A stretch of DNA of 64,000 nucleotides from Karalla daura (Eukaryota; Chordata; Actinopteri; Chaetodontiformes; Leiognathidae). This document shows positions 1-11,800 of this stretch, piece after piece. The stretch lies in NCBI GenBank assembly GCA_029224185.1, contig CM055189.1, positions 25,851,957 to 25,915,956 of the forward strand. The letters run 5' to 3'. A program made the position numbers and the translations under genes. The notes below the pieces were generated by a model, which was given only the letters and a program-made list of their open reading frames with translations, ran no database searches and was not told where the DNA came from. Position 1 is the first letter of the stretch. Each line of letters opens with the position of its first letter.

Positions 1-129
1 TAGACTTTGCTTAAGGAGCTTTTATTACTGCTGTGAAACAGGGGATTTTATCCCTTACTCCCAAGCCTGACCTCACGCTAAAAGATTAAAAGAGCACGAG
101 AGGAACCATAGCTGCGGAAACAGGCTGTT

Positions 130-1020
130 TGAAAAACCGAAGTAAACTCTGAAGCTCTTGTCTTGTTCTTTGACTTTTATAAAGCCTTTGACATGACCGA
201 GCATGACTTTACATTACAATCCCACAATGCTTTTGGTTTTGGCCACAACTTTGTTGATAATGTTAATATGGTTGATAGAGATATTAACGGCTATCTATTT
301 TTGGCAGAGAATTAAAAATTTCCCAACTACCAGATGACAACACTCTTTTTAAAAAAATAAGCTCTGTCAAATTCTATCAACCTGATCAACCAATTCTCTA
401 ATGCTTTAGGGCTAAGACTAGCTAACACTTAAAACAGACTAAATAAAACTAAATCCATCTGAAATACCTGGCTTCAGAGAGATCTATCTGTCCTTGGTAG
501 AATTCTTCTCTCGAAAGTGGAGGGCTTATCCTGTTTTGTGTATCCATCATTATCCCTTTATTTCAAAGATCTGACGGCCACAAATGCATGTTTTTTTTAT
601 TTCATTTGGAAGAGCAAACCGCACAAACTTAAAGTGTACTCTCCAATTGCAAAGCAGATGGAGGTCTTGAAGTCTTTGATTTTATTGACACTATTAACGC
701 CTTCAAAGTTAACTGCTTAAAAAAAATGTCACATAACCACTGACTCAGTTTGGTTCTTCGTCCCAAACCACATCTTTAATAGATTGGGAGGCCTATCCTT
801 TCTCTTGAAATGTGACTTCTTACCTGACATATTACCAATCAAACTTTCAAAATATAGTGCATATCAGTCAAGCTATCCCAGAGGATTTAATTCAACTTGT
901 GAAAAACCACAAGTTACAGAAATTGTATGAAAGCTTTACCTGTAGTGATGTTAAATCGAAGAGACCTAAATGATAAAAAGTGTAACAAACATTCCCAGAA
1001 GTAACTTCAATACTCACAAG
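130..1020 (+). mobile_element. Decayed L1-like LINE ORF2 fragment
   Basis: Translated in shifting plus-strand frames, this stretch gives pieces of an L1-type reverse transcriptase. Near 165-290 there is a FDFYKAFD motif followed by a GFG..F segment, which is the RT palm region. Near 450-720 there is a LSVLGRILLSKVEGLS block and then FIWKSKPHKLK, typical of the region after the RT in L1-clade elements. Stops and frameshifts interrupt it every 50-70 codons, so it cannot be active. The 5' end of the element is missing, or lies left of the window. It sits just outside the left edge of the nested BEL region. Clade assignment (L1 or Tx1-like) is by eye. Confidence 0.65.
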
Positions 1021-1076
1021 TCAATTCCTAAATTCGCCTCTTTTCTACTTTTTTTACGCTCTGATTCATCGTTTAT

Positions 1077-1440
1077 TGTGGCTTCCATTATACCTTTTAC
1101 CCGCTGAGATTATGAAGCTGGGTCTTGCAGGTTCGCTTATTTGCGACGCGCTAAAGGTTGTTGTCATGATTGAGTTTCAAAATTGGCTTTGACGCGTTTA
1201 TTAGAAACAGCACCGGCGCAGAAAAATGAATGAATAGAAAAAAATGAAAACCAGCGGATTAAACAAATACAAGGGTGATGAATAAATGAATGGGTAGCGT
1301 GTGTAGCGTGTGTTGCGGTCAACAAAAATCACTGCTTCTACCCAACCCTGACTCTCTCCTATGTGCCACAGGTGCATGCACACCTTTGGCCAGTGGACCC
1401 GCCTACTCATCCTAAACACACACACACACACAGTGCTCCC
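1077..1440 (-). repeat. BEL-A left (3') LTR, non-minisatellite part
   Basis: This block begins TGTGGCTTCC and matches 35009-35345 closely: the same order, with small differences and a different number of AATG repeats. Both copies run through the motif GAAGCTGGGTCTTGCAGG, a shared GACGCGTTTATTAGAAACAG segment and CCGCCTACTCATCC into a CA run. The two blocks lie in the same orientation on either side of minus-strand BEL/Pao gag and pol pieces, so I read them as the two LTRs of one element. In the left copy the LTR probably continues through the minisatellite to TCCTATACA at about 4009, followed by a polypyrimidine stretch that would be the polypurine tract on the minus strand. No target duplication was found at the outer ends. 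Confidence 0.6.
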
Positions 1441-4000
1441 CATCTTCTACCTATATGCACACACACACACACACACAGTGCTCCCCATCTTCTACCTATA
1501 TGCACACACACACACACACACAGTGCTCCCCATCTTCTACCTATATGCACACACACACACACACAGTGCTCCCCATCTTCTACCTATATGCACACACACA
1601 CACACAGTGCTCCCCATCTTCTACCTATATGCACACACACAGTGCTCCCCATCTTCTACCTATATGCACACACACACACACAGTGCTCCCCATCTTCTAC
1701 CTATATGCACACACACACACACACAGTGCTCCCCATCTTCTACCTATATGCACACACACACACACAGTGCTCCCCATCTTCTACCTATATGCACACACAC
1801 ACACACAGTGCTCCCCATCTTCTACCTATATGCACACACACACACAGTGCTCCCCATCTTCTACCTATATGCACACACACACACACAGTGTTCCCCATCT
1901 TCTACCTATATGCACACACACACACACAGTGCTCCCCATCTTCTACCTATATGCACACACACACACAGTGCTCCCCATCTTCTACCTATATGCACACACA
2001 CACACAGTGCTCCCCATCTTCTACCTATATGCACACACACACACAGTGCTCCCCATCTTCTACCTATATGCACACACACACACACAGTGCTCCCCATCTT
2101 CTACCTATATGCACACACACACACACACAGTGCTCCCCATCTTCTACCTATATGCACACACACACACACAGTGCTCCCCATCTTCTACCTATATGCACAC
2201 ACACACACACAGTGCTCCCCATCTTCTACCTATATGCACACACACACACACAGTGCTCCCCATCTTCTACCTATATGCACACACACACACACAGTGCTCC
2301 CCATCTTCTACCTATATGCACACACACACACACAGTGCTCCCCATCTTCTACCTATATGCACACACACACACACAGTGCTCCCCATCTTCTACCTATATG
2401 CACACACACACACACAGTGCTCCCCATCTTCTACCTATATGCACACACACACACAGTGCTCCCCATCTTCTACCTATATGCACACACACAGTGCTCCCCA
2501 TCTTCTACCTATATGCACACACACAGTGCTCCCCATCTTCTACCTATATGCACACACACAGTGCTCCCCATCTTCTACCTATATGCACACACACAGTGCT
2601 CCCCATCTTCTACCTATATGCACACACACAGTGCTCCCCATCTTCTACCTATATGCACACACACAGTGCTCCCCATCTTCTACCTATATGCACACACACA
2701 GTGCTCCCCATCTTCTACCTATATGCACACACACAGTGCTCCCCATCTTCTACCTATATGCACACACACAGTGCTCCCCATCTTCTACCTATATGCACAC
2801 ACACAGTGCTCCCCATCTTCTACCTATATGCACACACACAGTGCTCCCCATCTTCTACCTATATGCACACACACAGTGCTCCCCATCTTCTACCTATATG
2901 CACACACACAGTGCTCCCCATCTTCTACCTATATGCACACACACAGTGCTCCCCATCTTCTACCTATATGCACACACACACACAGTGCTCCCCATCTTCT
3001 ACCTATATGCACACACACACACAGTGCTCCCCATCTTCTACCTATATGCACACACACACACAGTGCTCCCCATCTTCTACCTATATGCACACACACACAC
3101 AGTGCTCCCCATCTTCTACCTATATGCACACACACACACAGTGCTCCCCATCTTCTACCTATATGCACACACACACACACACAGTGCTCCCCATCTTCTA
3201 CCTATATGCACACACACACACACAGTGCTCCCCATCTTCTACCTATATGCACACACACACACACAGTGCTCCCCATCTTCTACCTATATGCACACACACA
3301 CACACACAGTGCTCCCCATCTTCTACCTATATGCACACACACACACACAGTGCTCCCCATCTTCTACCTATATGCACACACACACACACACAGTGCTCCC
3401 CATCTTCTACCTATATGCACACACACACACACACAGTGCTCCCCATCTTCTACCTATATGCACACACACACACACAGTGCTCCCCATCTTCTACCTATAT
3501 GCACACACACACAGTGCTCCCCATCTTCTACCTATATGCACACACACACAGTGCTCCCCATCTTCTACCTATATGCACACACACACACACACACACAGTG
3601 CTCCCCATCTTCTACCTATATGCACACACACACACACACACACAGTGCTCCCCATCTTCTACCTATATGCACACACACACACACACACACAGTGCTCCCC
3701 ATCTTCTACCTATATGCACACACACGCACACAGTGCTCCCCATCTTCTACCTATATGCACACACACACACACAGTGCTCCCCATCTTCTACCTATATGCA
3801 CACACACACACACAGTGCTCCCCATCTTCTACCTATATGCACACACACACACACAGTGCTCCCCATCTTCTACCTATATGCACACACACACACAGTGCTC
3901 CCCATCTTCTACCTATATGCACACACACACACAGTGCTCCCCATCTTCTACCTATATGCACACACACACACAGTGCTCCCCATCTTCTACCTATATGTCT
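1421..4000. repeat. 2.6-kb minisatellite, 25-bp core plus (CA)n
   Basis: Roughly 65-70 tandem copies of a unit made of a fixed 25-nt core (GTGCTCCCCATCTTCTACCT followed by ATATG) and a variable (CA)n spacer of about 5 to 11 repeats. Between about 2480 and 2960 the spacer is constant at (CA)5, giving a regular 35-bp period, which suggests recent expansion of that block. The core is almost invariant; I noticed one C-to-T change near 1891 and one G inside a CA run near 3726. The unit has no stop in any forward frame, so long open frames here are artefacts of the repeat. The array sits inside the left BEL-A LTR. The right LTR has only a plain (CA)n at the equivalent place. Confidence 0.95.
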
Positions 4001-4109
4001 CCTATACACCAGCCCCTAATTATTAGGTCTCACATAATAATTAATTTCACATAATACACATAATGTCTCATAATTCATTTCAATTTCAAACACACAAAGA
4101 CATTGATCA
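4001..4109. other. BEL-A 3' untranslated end with candidate PPT
   Basis: A short AT-rich stretch separates the minisatellite from the end of the BEL-A integrase. Read on the minus strand it ends AATTAGGGGCTGG just before TGTATAGGAG, which would suit a weak polypurine tract followed by an LTR start. No other feature is visible. Confidence 0.35.
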
Positions 4110-4580
4110 TCATATGAATATCAAGCAACTGCTTCTAGTCTTAATCCGAATCTGCCGAACAAACCCCTTGTGATCCGGAAAGGTTTGCAAGACACGTACC
4201 ATAATCCAAGAATTGCGAGGTGCGGTACTGTCCATGAGCAAAACTGGATCTCCTGCGACAAGGTTTCTCTGGACCCCAGTCCATCTCTGTCGCTTCCAGA
4301 AAATAACAGAGATGTACTGAACTCTCCATCTTCGCTGTGCGTAAAGATCTGCTGGTTGGAACTCTCCAGGTGGTAATGAAGGCTGGTTTTTAAGCAATAA
4401 CAGATGGTTCGGTGTCAGTGCTTCCAGGTCATTAGGATCTGTGGAGGCCTTGGTGATGGGCCTGCTGTTGATAATGGCTTCCACTTCACAGAGAACTGTG
4501 TGGAGTCCTTCCTCAACCAAGCGTATCTTAAGGGTGGAGTTCAGGACTTTCCTCACTGATCTGATCAGCCTTTCCCACAC
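4110..4580 (-). pseudogene. BEL-A integrase C-terminal region
   Basis: The reading frame begins MWERLIRSVRKVL and carries EAIINSRPIT, LTPNHLLLL and a RRWRVQYISVIFWKR block. This is the conserved tail of BEL/Pao integrases: the end of the catalytic core from the W-E-R glutamate motif, and the DUF5641 domain. The catalytic Glu of the WER motif is present, but the two upstream Asp residues and the zinc-binding domain are absent. The sequence between 4581 and 4695 jumps directly to RNase H-like sequence, so most of the integrase core has been deleted. The remaining piece is open for 156 codons. The element cannot integrate. Confidence 0.8.
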
Positions 4581-4695
4581 TCTTCCATGATCGCCAGCTC
4601 AGCTTTGTCAATGTCCTCCATTGTAAGGACTCTCAGGACATCTGCACTTTTAAATGTGCGCCTTTCCTGCTCCATCATTCCTTGTTGCTGCTCTC

Positions 4696-5355
4696 TCACC
4701 TCTCTTCACCCTGATTGGCTGTTAGCCCTTTTCTCCCCCTGTTGCAAGAACACAACCATTCCTTACATTTCAGCCACCATGCAACAACTTTCTTTAATCG
4801 GATCCATGAGGAATAATGATGGATTAGCTGAGTAGTGGGATCATTTCCAGTTTGTATGACATTAACTACAGCACTTTTCTTCACCTCTGGATCATCTTGA
4901 GAAAGATCGCTCACAGGCTCAGGATTGACAGGCCATTCTGTTTCAGGTTGGCAAAGAAACAGAGGTCCCGTTAACCAGAGTCTGTCATTCAGGAATGCTT
5001 CCACTTTGACCCCTCTGGATGCTGCGTCTGCAGGATTTGATTTTGTCTTCATATACCTTGCAGCAATTCGTTCCATTCTTGGGATTGTAACGGTCTTCAG
5101 TGGGGCAACATGAGCTTTTCCCATAATGAAAGCACTGTGCGTTTGGAGGTGCTCATTCTGTAACAGCAGGTAAGTGACTGTACCATAGCCTTCCTCACAA
5201 GCATCGCAGAAATGGTGCAGTTGCGCAGTAATAACATCTCCAAACTCCAGAGGCTTCAGACATCTGGATAGCTCAAAGTTGTCCAGTAGGTGGAGCCCTT
5301 GCACCCACTTAAGCCACTCTTTGGACAGCTTCTGGTATTGCCTCATCCCAACCAA
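4696..5355 (-). pseudogene. BEL-A RNase H-like (Pao A17) region, internally deleted
   Basis: The frame contains FCDACEEGYGTVTYL near its start, the first Asp block of the Pao RNase H-like domain. It then has AFIMGKAHVAPLKTVTIPRMER and, almost at once, MKTKSNPADAASRGV. In intact BEL elements about 75 residues, including the WTDST-type Asp motif, lie between these two blocks. Their absence shows an in-frame internal deletion around 5050-5060. The part after NPAD runs on toward the integrase N-terminal region but ends in a stop at about 4696. It lies between the RT (5440-6084) and the integrase tail (4110-4580), the normal BEL order. Confidence 0.8.
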
Positions 5356-5439
5356 TTCCTCTTCTGCACAAATCCCTCAAGAGCTTCTTTGCTGTCAGAA
5401 CGAGGGGACTTAACATACCCAAAGGGTCATAAATAGAAC

Positions 5440-6084
5440 TCACAGTACAAAGAATGCCTCTGCGGCTGAGTGGTCTGTCCACTCAACCCATACAACTTTG
5501 AATTTAAAGGTGTAGGACTTGATACACCACTCTACACCCAAGACTCTTTCAATGGGCACAAACTCCCACTCCAGGTCCAACTGCTTCGCACCCTTTGCTC
5601 TGTGGGGCTCTGGGATGGCCTTGAGCACTACAGATCTGTTACTGTGCCACTTGGTCAAACAGAATCCCCCTTTTGCACACAGACACATGAGCTCATGACA
5701 AAGGGTCATTGCTTCCTCCACTGTTGCAACTGACACCAAGCAGTCATCCACATAGAAGCAGTGCTGTAGCTTATCCACTGTCTCCTCTTTGGACTCATGT
5801 CCAAAATCCTCTGCACATTTCCTGGTGGAGAAGTTGGCACAGCTAGGGGAGGATGTAGCTCCGAAAAGGTGTACCTTCATCCTATATTCACATGGTTTTA
5901 GGCTCAAGACTCCTTGCAGCCACCAAAGGAAACGCAGCTGGTCAGCATCTTCCGGGGACACTCGTACTTGGTGAAACAAAGCTTCTATGTCAGACATGAT
6001 GACCACAGGTTCTCTCCTAAACCTGGTTACAACTCCAATTAGTGAGCTGGTTAGATCGACAGAGTTCAGTAGGTACAATGACAC
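5440..6084 (-). pseudogene. BEL-A reverse transcriptase, 5'-truncated
   Basis: This 214-codon frame holds the palm of a Pao-type RT. DLTSSLIGVVTRFR leads into VIMSDIEALFHQV with the first catalytic Asp. Next come QLRFLWW and LFGATSSPSCANF, and then CFYVDDCLVS with the YVDD pair. The catalytic residues visible here are intact. The N-terminal fingers are missing because sequence to the right switches at about 6079-6084 to the Gypsy LTR. A short frame change near 5440 separates it from the RNase H region. It normally copies element RNA into DNA in cytoplasmic particles; this copy is inactive by truncation. Confidence 0.85.
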
Positions 6085-6948
6085 TTTAATAACACGTTAG
6101 AAATGGAGTACATACATTCATACCTAACTGAACAAAATCCCTGAGATACGAACACATGCAGAAAACATGGAACAGACAATAAAGACAACATATGTGTGTG
6201 TGTATGCATGTGTATGTGTTCGTGTGTGTGCGCATGCGTGCGCACGTACGCCCGAGGGGGGCGGGGGGGTACGCGCAGCGTGAAGTGTCACGTGGTCGGC
6301 TCAGGAGCTCGCCGCGAGAACAAAGGGTTATAAAACAACAATGGATAAATGCTTAGACACGGTCACAGTCTGCGTTCTCACACAATCATACAGCGTATGA
6401 ACGTAATTCAAAGAAAATATACGTATCGACATGTAGGTCCCTAAACACTTTGCGTTAGTTTCTGAGTTCAACTTTTGCCTCTTACGTGGCCACGTGGTGT
6501 GGCGTTCGTCAGCTGGATCGGGTTCGCCTTGTCTCCGGGTGCTGCAGCGTTGTCTGTGCGGGGGTCCTGGATCGACGTGCCCGGCTGGGCTGCTGGAGAG
6601 GATGCGGCGGCTGGGTTTCCCTTGGGGATGACTTGGACCTGGGTCAGTCTCTCCCGTTCAGGACCGGGTGTCCTGGATAGCGGCTCCGGGCGAAGCGGTC
6701 GCTACAGAGATGCGGTCTGTGGAATACCTACAGCAGCAGGCCTGCGGTAAAGGAACTTATGCTTTTTTTATTTGGGCTCAAAGCCCATGGTTCTCACGTC
6801 CTGAAAAGGACGCGATAGCCACCACACACACTGGAGCGCTGAAGCAGCGGCTGTAGAGTCGGGATCGGGAGGAGCGGCGGCGGGGCGATTCTTCTTCTTG
6901 TCCGGCGGGCGGTGCTTCCACGAAGTCCTCGACTCGATGTGTGGTTGA

Positions 6949-6981
<33 letters not shown>

Positions 6982-7319
6982 CCAGATCCGCATCCTTTTA
7001 TCCTCAGGCGTTTCCATGCTTTCAGGAACGGACCCCCCCTCTGTGCGCTGCGGATTGGTGGATTAGCTTCAAGTCTCAAGGGACGAATCAGCTCGCTATT
7101 CTTGGCAGGGGCCAGCGGTCGGGCTGCGTGCGCACGCCTCTGGGGAAGAAGTGGAGTCCCGTGTCAGCTCACATGTCCCTGCCCTGAGCGGTGCCTGTGA
7201 GTCTTTGTTCTGCAGGAGTGGGGGTCAGCAAGGGACAAAGGGCTTCTACTTTGTCCCTGGTAGAGGCCTGTGTGTTAGCGTGTAGTGCTCCTATTTTCTG
7301 CTCATCTGCGGCCTGTGTG
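6079..7319 (-). repeat. Gypsy 3' LTR (long copy)
   Basis: The part 6912-7319 matches 17640-18017 with small indels. It shares GTGCTTCCACGAAGTCCTCG, a GA run, a CGTGCGCACGCCTC segment and the stretch around TTCTACTTTGTCCCTGGTAG. The part 6079-6911 has no counterpart on the right, where it would have been lost with the leader and gag start. It begins TGACACTTTAATAACACG, a plausible LTR edge next to BEL-A RT sequence. It contains a GT-rich stretch (6190-6240) and a G+C-rich zone (6240-6300). LTR identity is inferred from position and pairing. Confidence 0.6.
6946..6974. repeat. (GA)n microsatellite in Gypsy LTR
   Basis: An uninterrupted GAGA run that is also present in the right LTR copy at about 17676-17706 with a different length. 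Confidence 0.9.
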
Positions 7320-7349
7320 ACCTGTGTGGAGACTCGGAGACTGACATGG

Positions 7350-8763
7350 TTAGGGGCATGGGGCAGCGACAACAATCACGTGACCATGGCAAGGGCATCG
7401 GTTATTCAGAGCTAACGCATTAACTAAGTTACAAACAATAATTAATAAAGAAAGGAAAATCAAAAGAAAGAGAAATATAAGGAATGAGGTGTGTTTATGC
7501 AGGGCTTGCTGGCGGGATGAGGATGACCGAGTCTGTCTTTGCCTGCAAAGTTTGGTTCCTGCATAGGAGGTGGCCAGTGCGGTGGGTGTGAGGACGAATT
7601 TGAGAGTTTTGGTTCCCTCCTTCAGGAGTTCCTTTTGGAGGGGTTTGTCTATCATTACTTCATGGCCCTCGAATATATCCATCATTTCAATATCTACGTC
7701 GTGCCTGTCATTGCTAAGGTGGTGGAGGATGACATCTCGAATGTGAACCGTAGCCCCTAGCGGGACGGTTATGAACATCGTCTGAATTGGGAGAGCCAAT
7801 TTGGTTGCAGTGTCGTGGCGGTCGTGCGTTAAAAGGGCTTCTTTAGCCGCCGTGTTAACTAGCCATTGATTACCAGCATGTTCCACCCTAGTTTCCAATA
7901 AGTCGTTTTGGGGAGTTATTGTGCCTTGGCACTTTTGCTCCGGGGACTGTTTTCTCAGGCCGCAGAAGTAATAGGAGACATCTCTAATAAAAGGATTACT
8001 GGGGCAAACCCAGTGAATTTCCTTTGTTTGGGAGCACAGGCTCAAGCTAGGAATTAGATAGAGGGAGGGATCCTCATCGTGGAACGGCAGAATCTGTGGA
8101 GTTTTAAGGTGGATGTGGGTTCCATCCTGCCAGAATCCTACATTCAGCACTGATTTGATCCGGTACACGTTCTGTCTCTCTATGCTGGGCAAATTTAGGA
8201 TGAACCCCAGTTGTAGATTGTGAGGATCAACTGAGATTGGAGTAGCACTGCCTAGGTTGTAGGCTAAGTGAACATGGGCCGAATCTACCCTTGTGGTTGT
8301 GGCTGATTGGAGAATCTCTTTGACTAAGTCCAATGGCACCAGGTAAGCTGGTATTTGCCCATTGCTGAGGCTGTGGACAGAAGTACTGACTTCCCTAAGG
8401 AGTTCCTGCATTAGTTCCCTTACCATCTGCATGTGAATAGTCTTCCTTAATCATCTCGCTGAGGGAGTATAAGGCGTGTACCATGTGGTTCACAAGTGCT
8501 GAGTGCAAGTTTACCGTCAGAATGGTCCTCTGGAGTGTTTTTCCTAGGTTCTGTAACTCTAGCTGCTGGACGGCCATCTTCTCTCGGATCTCAGGCATTT
8601 CCTCATCTAGTTGGCTCATATGCTGTTGTAGGGTCTTAATGCTGATTGAATTTGTAGCTGACAGACCAATTGAGAAGAGGAAGCCGATGGCTGATGCAGC
8701 TAGCATCAAGCCACCCAGGAATCTTTTCTCCCTCTTGTTACCACTTAGGTCGCTCTCTGTCAT
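7350..8763 (-). pseudogene. ERV envelope-like protein, frameshifted
   Basis: Two overlapping frames (8395-8763 and 7350-8432) encode an envelope-type protein. Near the start there is a basic furin-like site (KREKR), followed by a Gly/Ala-rich hydrophobic stretch fitting a fusion peptide and then a long heptad-like helical region. The second frame has scattered Cys residues and a strongly hydrophobic segment near its C-terminus, fitting a membrane anchor with a short tail. The frames break near 8400-8430, so the gene is interrupted. Almost nothing lies upstream of the cleavage site before the pol stop at 8843, so a normal surface subunit is missing or very short. The layout (cleavage, N-terminal fusion peptide, helix, Cys-rich ectodomain, single anchor) recalls baculovirus F/errantivirus-type envelopes; this is impression only. 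Confidence 0.65.
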
Positions 8764-8842
8764 CAGGAATTTCTGCAGCTGCTCTAGGATATGTACAGTG
8801 GAGAATTTGGCATGTTAAATCGCAGCGCGTATGGTGATGGCG

Positions 8843-11800
8843 CTAGGTTTTGTTGAGGCCAATTTTAGTGACGGACAGAAGTGGGCGCGGTACACATCCC
8901 ACGGGTCTAGGCGTACATATTAGGGAATGTCCCCCGTCTGGTGGATCTTCCCAAGCTTCTCTCACCTGTTGTTCAGCCGTTTTAACAGCTTCTGTTAGTT
9001 CGACACAGTATGAGAGTAAGATGTCTGACATTATGTGAACGTCAGCTTTTCTGAGATCAATGGTGCCTGGTAATGACATAGGTCTTCCTGTCACGATTTC
9101 AAATGGGCTGAGCCCCGTTTCTCTGTTATGGGTTGCCCTTACACTACACAAGACTGTTGGCAGTGCGTCTGGCCACGGAATGCCTTCTTGGTGTTTCTTT
9201 GCCAGTCTTTCTTTTACAGTTCGGTTCATTCTTTCTACCTGGCCAGAAGATTGGGGGTGATGTGGACAGTGGAGTGACCAGTCAAATTCCAACATTCGCC
9301 CAATTTCTGCACAAACAGCTCCAGTGAAGTGGGTACCTTGGTCAGAATCAATTTGTTCCATCAATCCCCATCTTGGAATGAAGTCCCTCACAAGAACTAT
9401 GGCGGTGTGTGTCGCAGTCCCTCTGCGTGTGGGGTACGCTTCTACCCATCGTGAAAATTTATGAGCACATTCCTGTACCCTTTGCATGCTGGCATCGAGA
9501 TGTAATCAATTTGTAGATGTCTGAATGGCCCTAGAGGTGCGTGTGTTCTCTTGGGAGGAACCTTGACCCGTCCGCTATTGTTATTGTTGTGGCAGGTAAT
9601 GCATCCTTGGACGATTTGTTTTGCAGCTGAGCCAAATTTAGGGTTCCACCATATTTGGGAAAATCTGTATTTCATTTTATCGACTGCAACATGACCCAAA
9701 GAGTGAATTTGTGTTGCTAGGTACGGTAGAAGGCTGCGTGGGGCTACTGTTTTTGTTCCGTGCCGCCACAATCCATCATCATGTAGTTTAGCTTCATTTC
9801 CCATCCATTCCCATTTTTCCTAATTGCTGGCATTGTTCTGTATTTCTTTGATGTCATTTAGTTTTCTATTGTGTGGCACTGTGCAAGGTGTGGGGTTTCT
9901 AGTTGGTCTTGAATATTTTCCTGTTCCCGTGTGTTGCATGCACTATTCTTGTTGAGACTTCTGGGTTCTATCTGTATCATTTGTGGTTTTGCAGCTGCAT
10001 TTGCGGCTGCGTCTGCGAGGGCGTTGCCCTGTGCCTCTGCTGTCTTTTCGTTTGTGTGTGCTTTTGTCTTTATGATCGCCACTTCTGCTGGAAGTTGTAC
10101 TGCATCCATCAGTTCACCCACTAGCTGCCCATTCTTCACTGGGGTACCACTGGCTGTTACGTACCCTCTCTGTTTCCATAAAAGACCAAAATCATGTACG
10201 ACACCAAAAGCGTATCTTGAATCTGTGTATATGTTCACTGTTTTACCCTTTGCAAGTTTACAGGCCTCAGACAATGCTTTCAGTTCAGCCTGTTGCGCTG
10301 ATGTGCCTGATATCATGGGGCCTGTTTTCAGTACTTCACAATCAGTTGTCACTGCCCACCCTGCACATCGTTCTCCATCTTCGATTGAGGAGGAACCATC
10401 TGTAAATAGAACCATTTCTGGATTCTCAAGGGGCAATTCCTTCAGATGATGGTCTTGTTCTGCTTCAATGATCACATCCTCGCAGTTGTGTTCATTCTCA
10501 TCAGTCGGGCTGACTGACATCATTGTGGAAGGGTTGGAGACAGTAGCTTTTTGCATGACAATGTTTGGGGCTTCAAGAATGGCCTGCCAGTTTCCCCATC
10601 TGCTTGCTGAAACCTGGGTTGCCCTTTTCATTGTTATCAAGGTGTGAACAGAATGTGGGCATTTCATGAACAGTTGTTGGTCCAGTACCAAACTGGAAAC
10701 TGACTGGATAGCTAGGAAGACTGCTTGCACTGCTCTCAAACATCGTCCAAACCCTAGCGCTACACTGTCTAACTTAGCAGAGTAGTATCCCACAGGTCTT
10801 TGCAGACCACCATGTTCCTGGGTTAGAACAGCTGTCATGTATCCATCTTTTTCATTCACATAAAGAGTGAAGGGCATTTCAGTGTTGGGGATGCCCAGAG
10901 CAGGTGCTGCACACAATGCTCTCTTGAGGGACATGAAATCCTGCCTTTGTTGCGGTTCCATGGTAATGTGAGTTTTTGAATCTCGTTGACCTTTTAGAAG
11001 ATCATTCAGGGGTTGAGCTATCACTGTATGACTCCACCCATGTTCTGTTGAAGTTACACAGGCCAAGGAAAGAGCGTAGCTCTTTCACTGTGGTTGGTTC
11101 TTGTGTGTTTCGTATGGCTATTGTTCTGTCTTGTGTGATTTCTTTCTTTCCATGGGAGATTTTCTGGCCTAAATAAATCACTTCTTGTTGTGCTTTATCT
11201 AAGCTTGCCTTGTGTCCCTTTTTGTGGAGATAGTCTAAAAGCGCAGACATCTGTCATGTTCTTCCTCAGTGGTGGAGGCGATAAGAACATCATCAACATA
11301 GTTAATAACCTCAGAGGTTATTTTTGGCATGTCTTCTGAAGTCAGATGTTTTTGCAAGGCTTGATGGTACAAGGTCCCACTGTTATGTAAACCTTGTGGA
11401 AGTCTGGTCCATTTGTATTGTTGCCCGTCAACTGTGAAGGCCAGCCAATCTTGTGATTCAGGGGCGAGTTTGACAGTCCAGTATGCATTTACCATATCAA
11501 TGACTGTGAACCATTTGTGGTCCGGCTTCAGCGTGTTGAAAATGGTGGATGGATTGGCAACTAATGGTGTCAGTTTGTCCACCGTTTTGTTTGCTTGCCT
11601 GTAATCTATGGCCAGTCTCCAGGTCCCATTAGATTTCTTTACAGGCTAGACAGGACTGTTTGATGAGCTCTTTGTTTCTGCTATCACACCGCGTTTTTCT
11701 AAGTCTGCTATAATAGGTTTGATACCTTCCATAACTGCTCTGTTGATTGGGTATTGACGTGTACAAGGGGGAGGGGAACCTGTGAGCTTCACGGGTTCCA

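Noticed and set aside
1421..4000. CRISPR-like array (constant core with variable spacers)
   Set aside because: Spacers are only CA repeats of different length and the setting is a vertebrate retroelement. It is a minisatellite.
1361..4054. Long open frames of up to 897 codons rich in His-Thr and repeated Ser-Ala-Pro-His or Leu-Pro-Ile-Phe-Tyr units
   Set aside because: All forward frames are open because the 25-nt core and CA spacer contain no stop. The peptides are readings of the minisatellite in rotating frames, not a gene.
6912..7319. 3' LTR of the retrovirus, since it follows env closely
   Set aside because: Its partner is at 17640-18017 beside Gypsy gag, while the LTR next to ERV gag (14071-14478) is a different sequence. 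I kept it as the Gypsy LTR.
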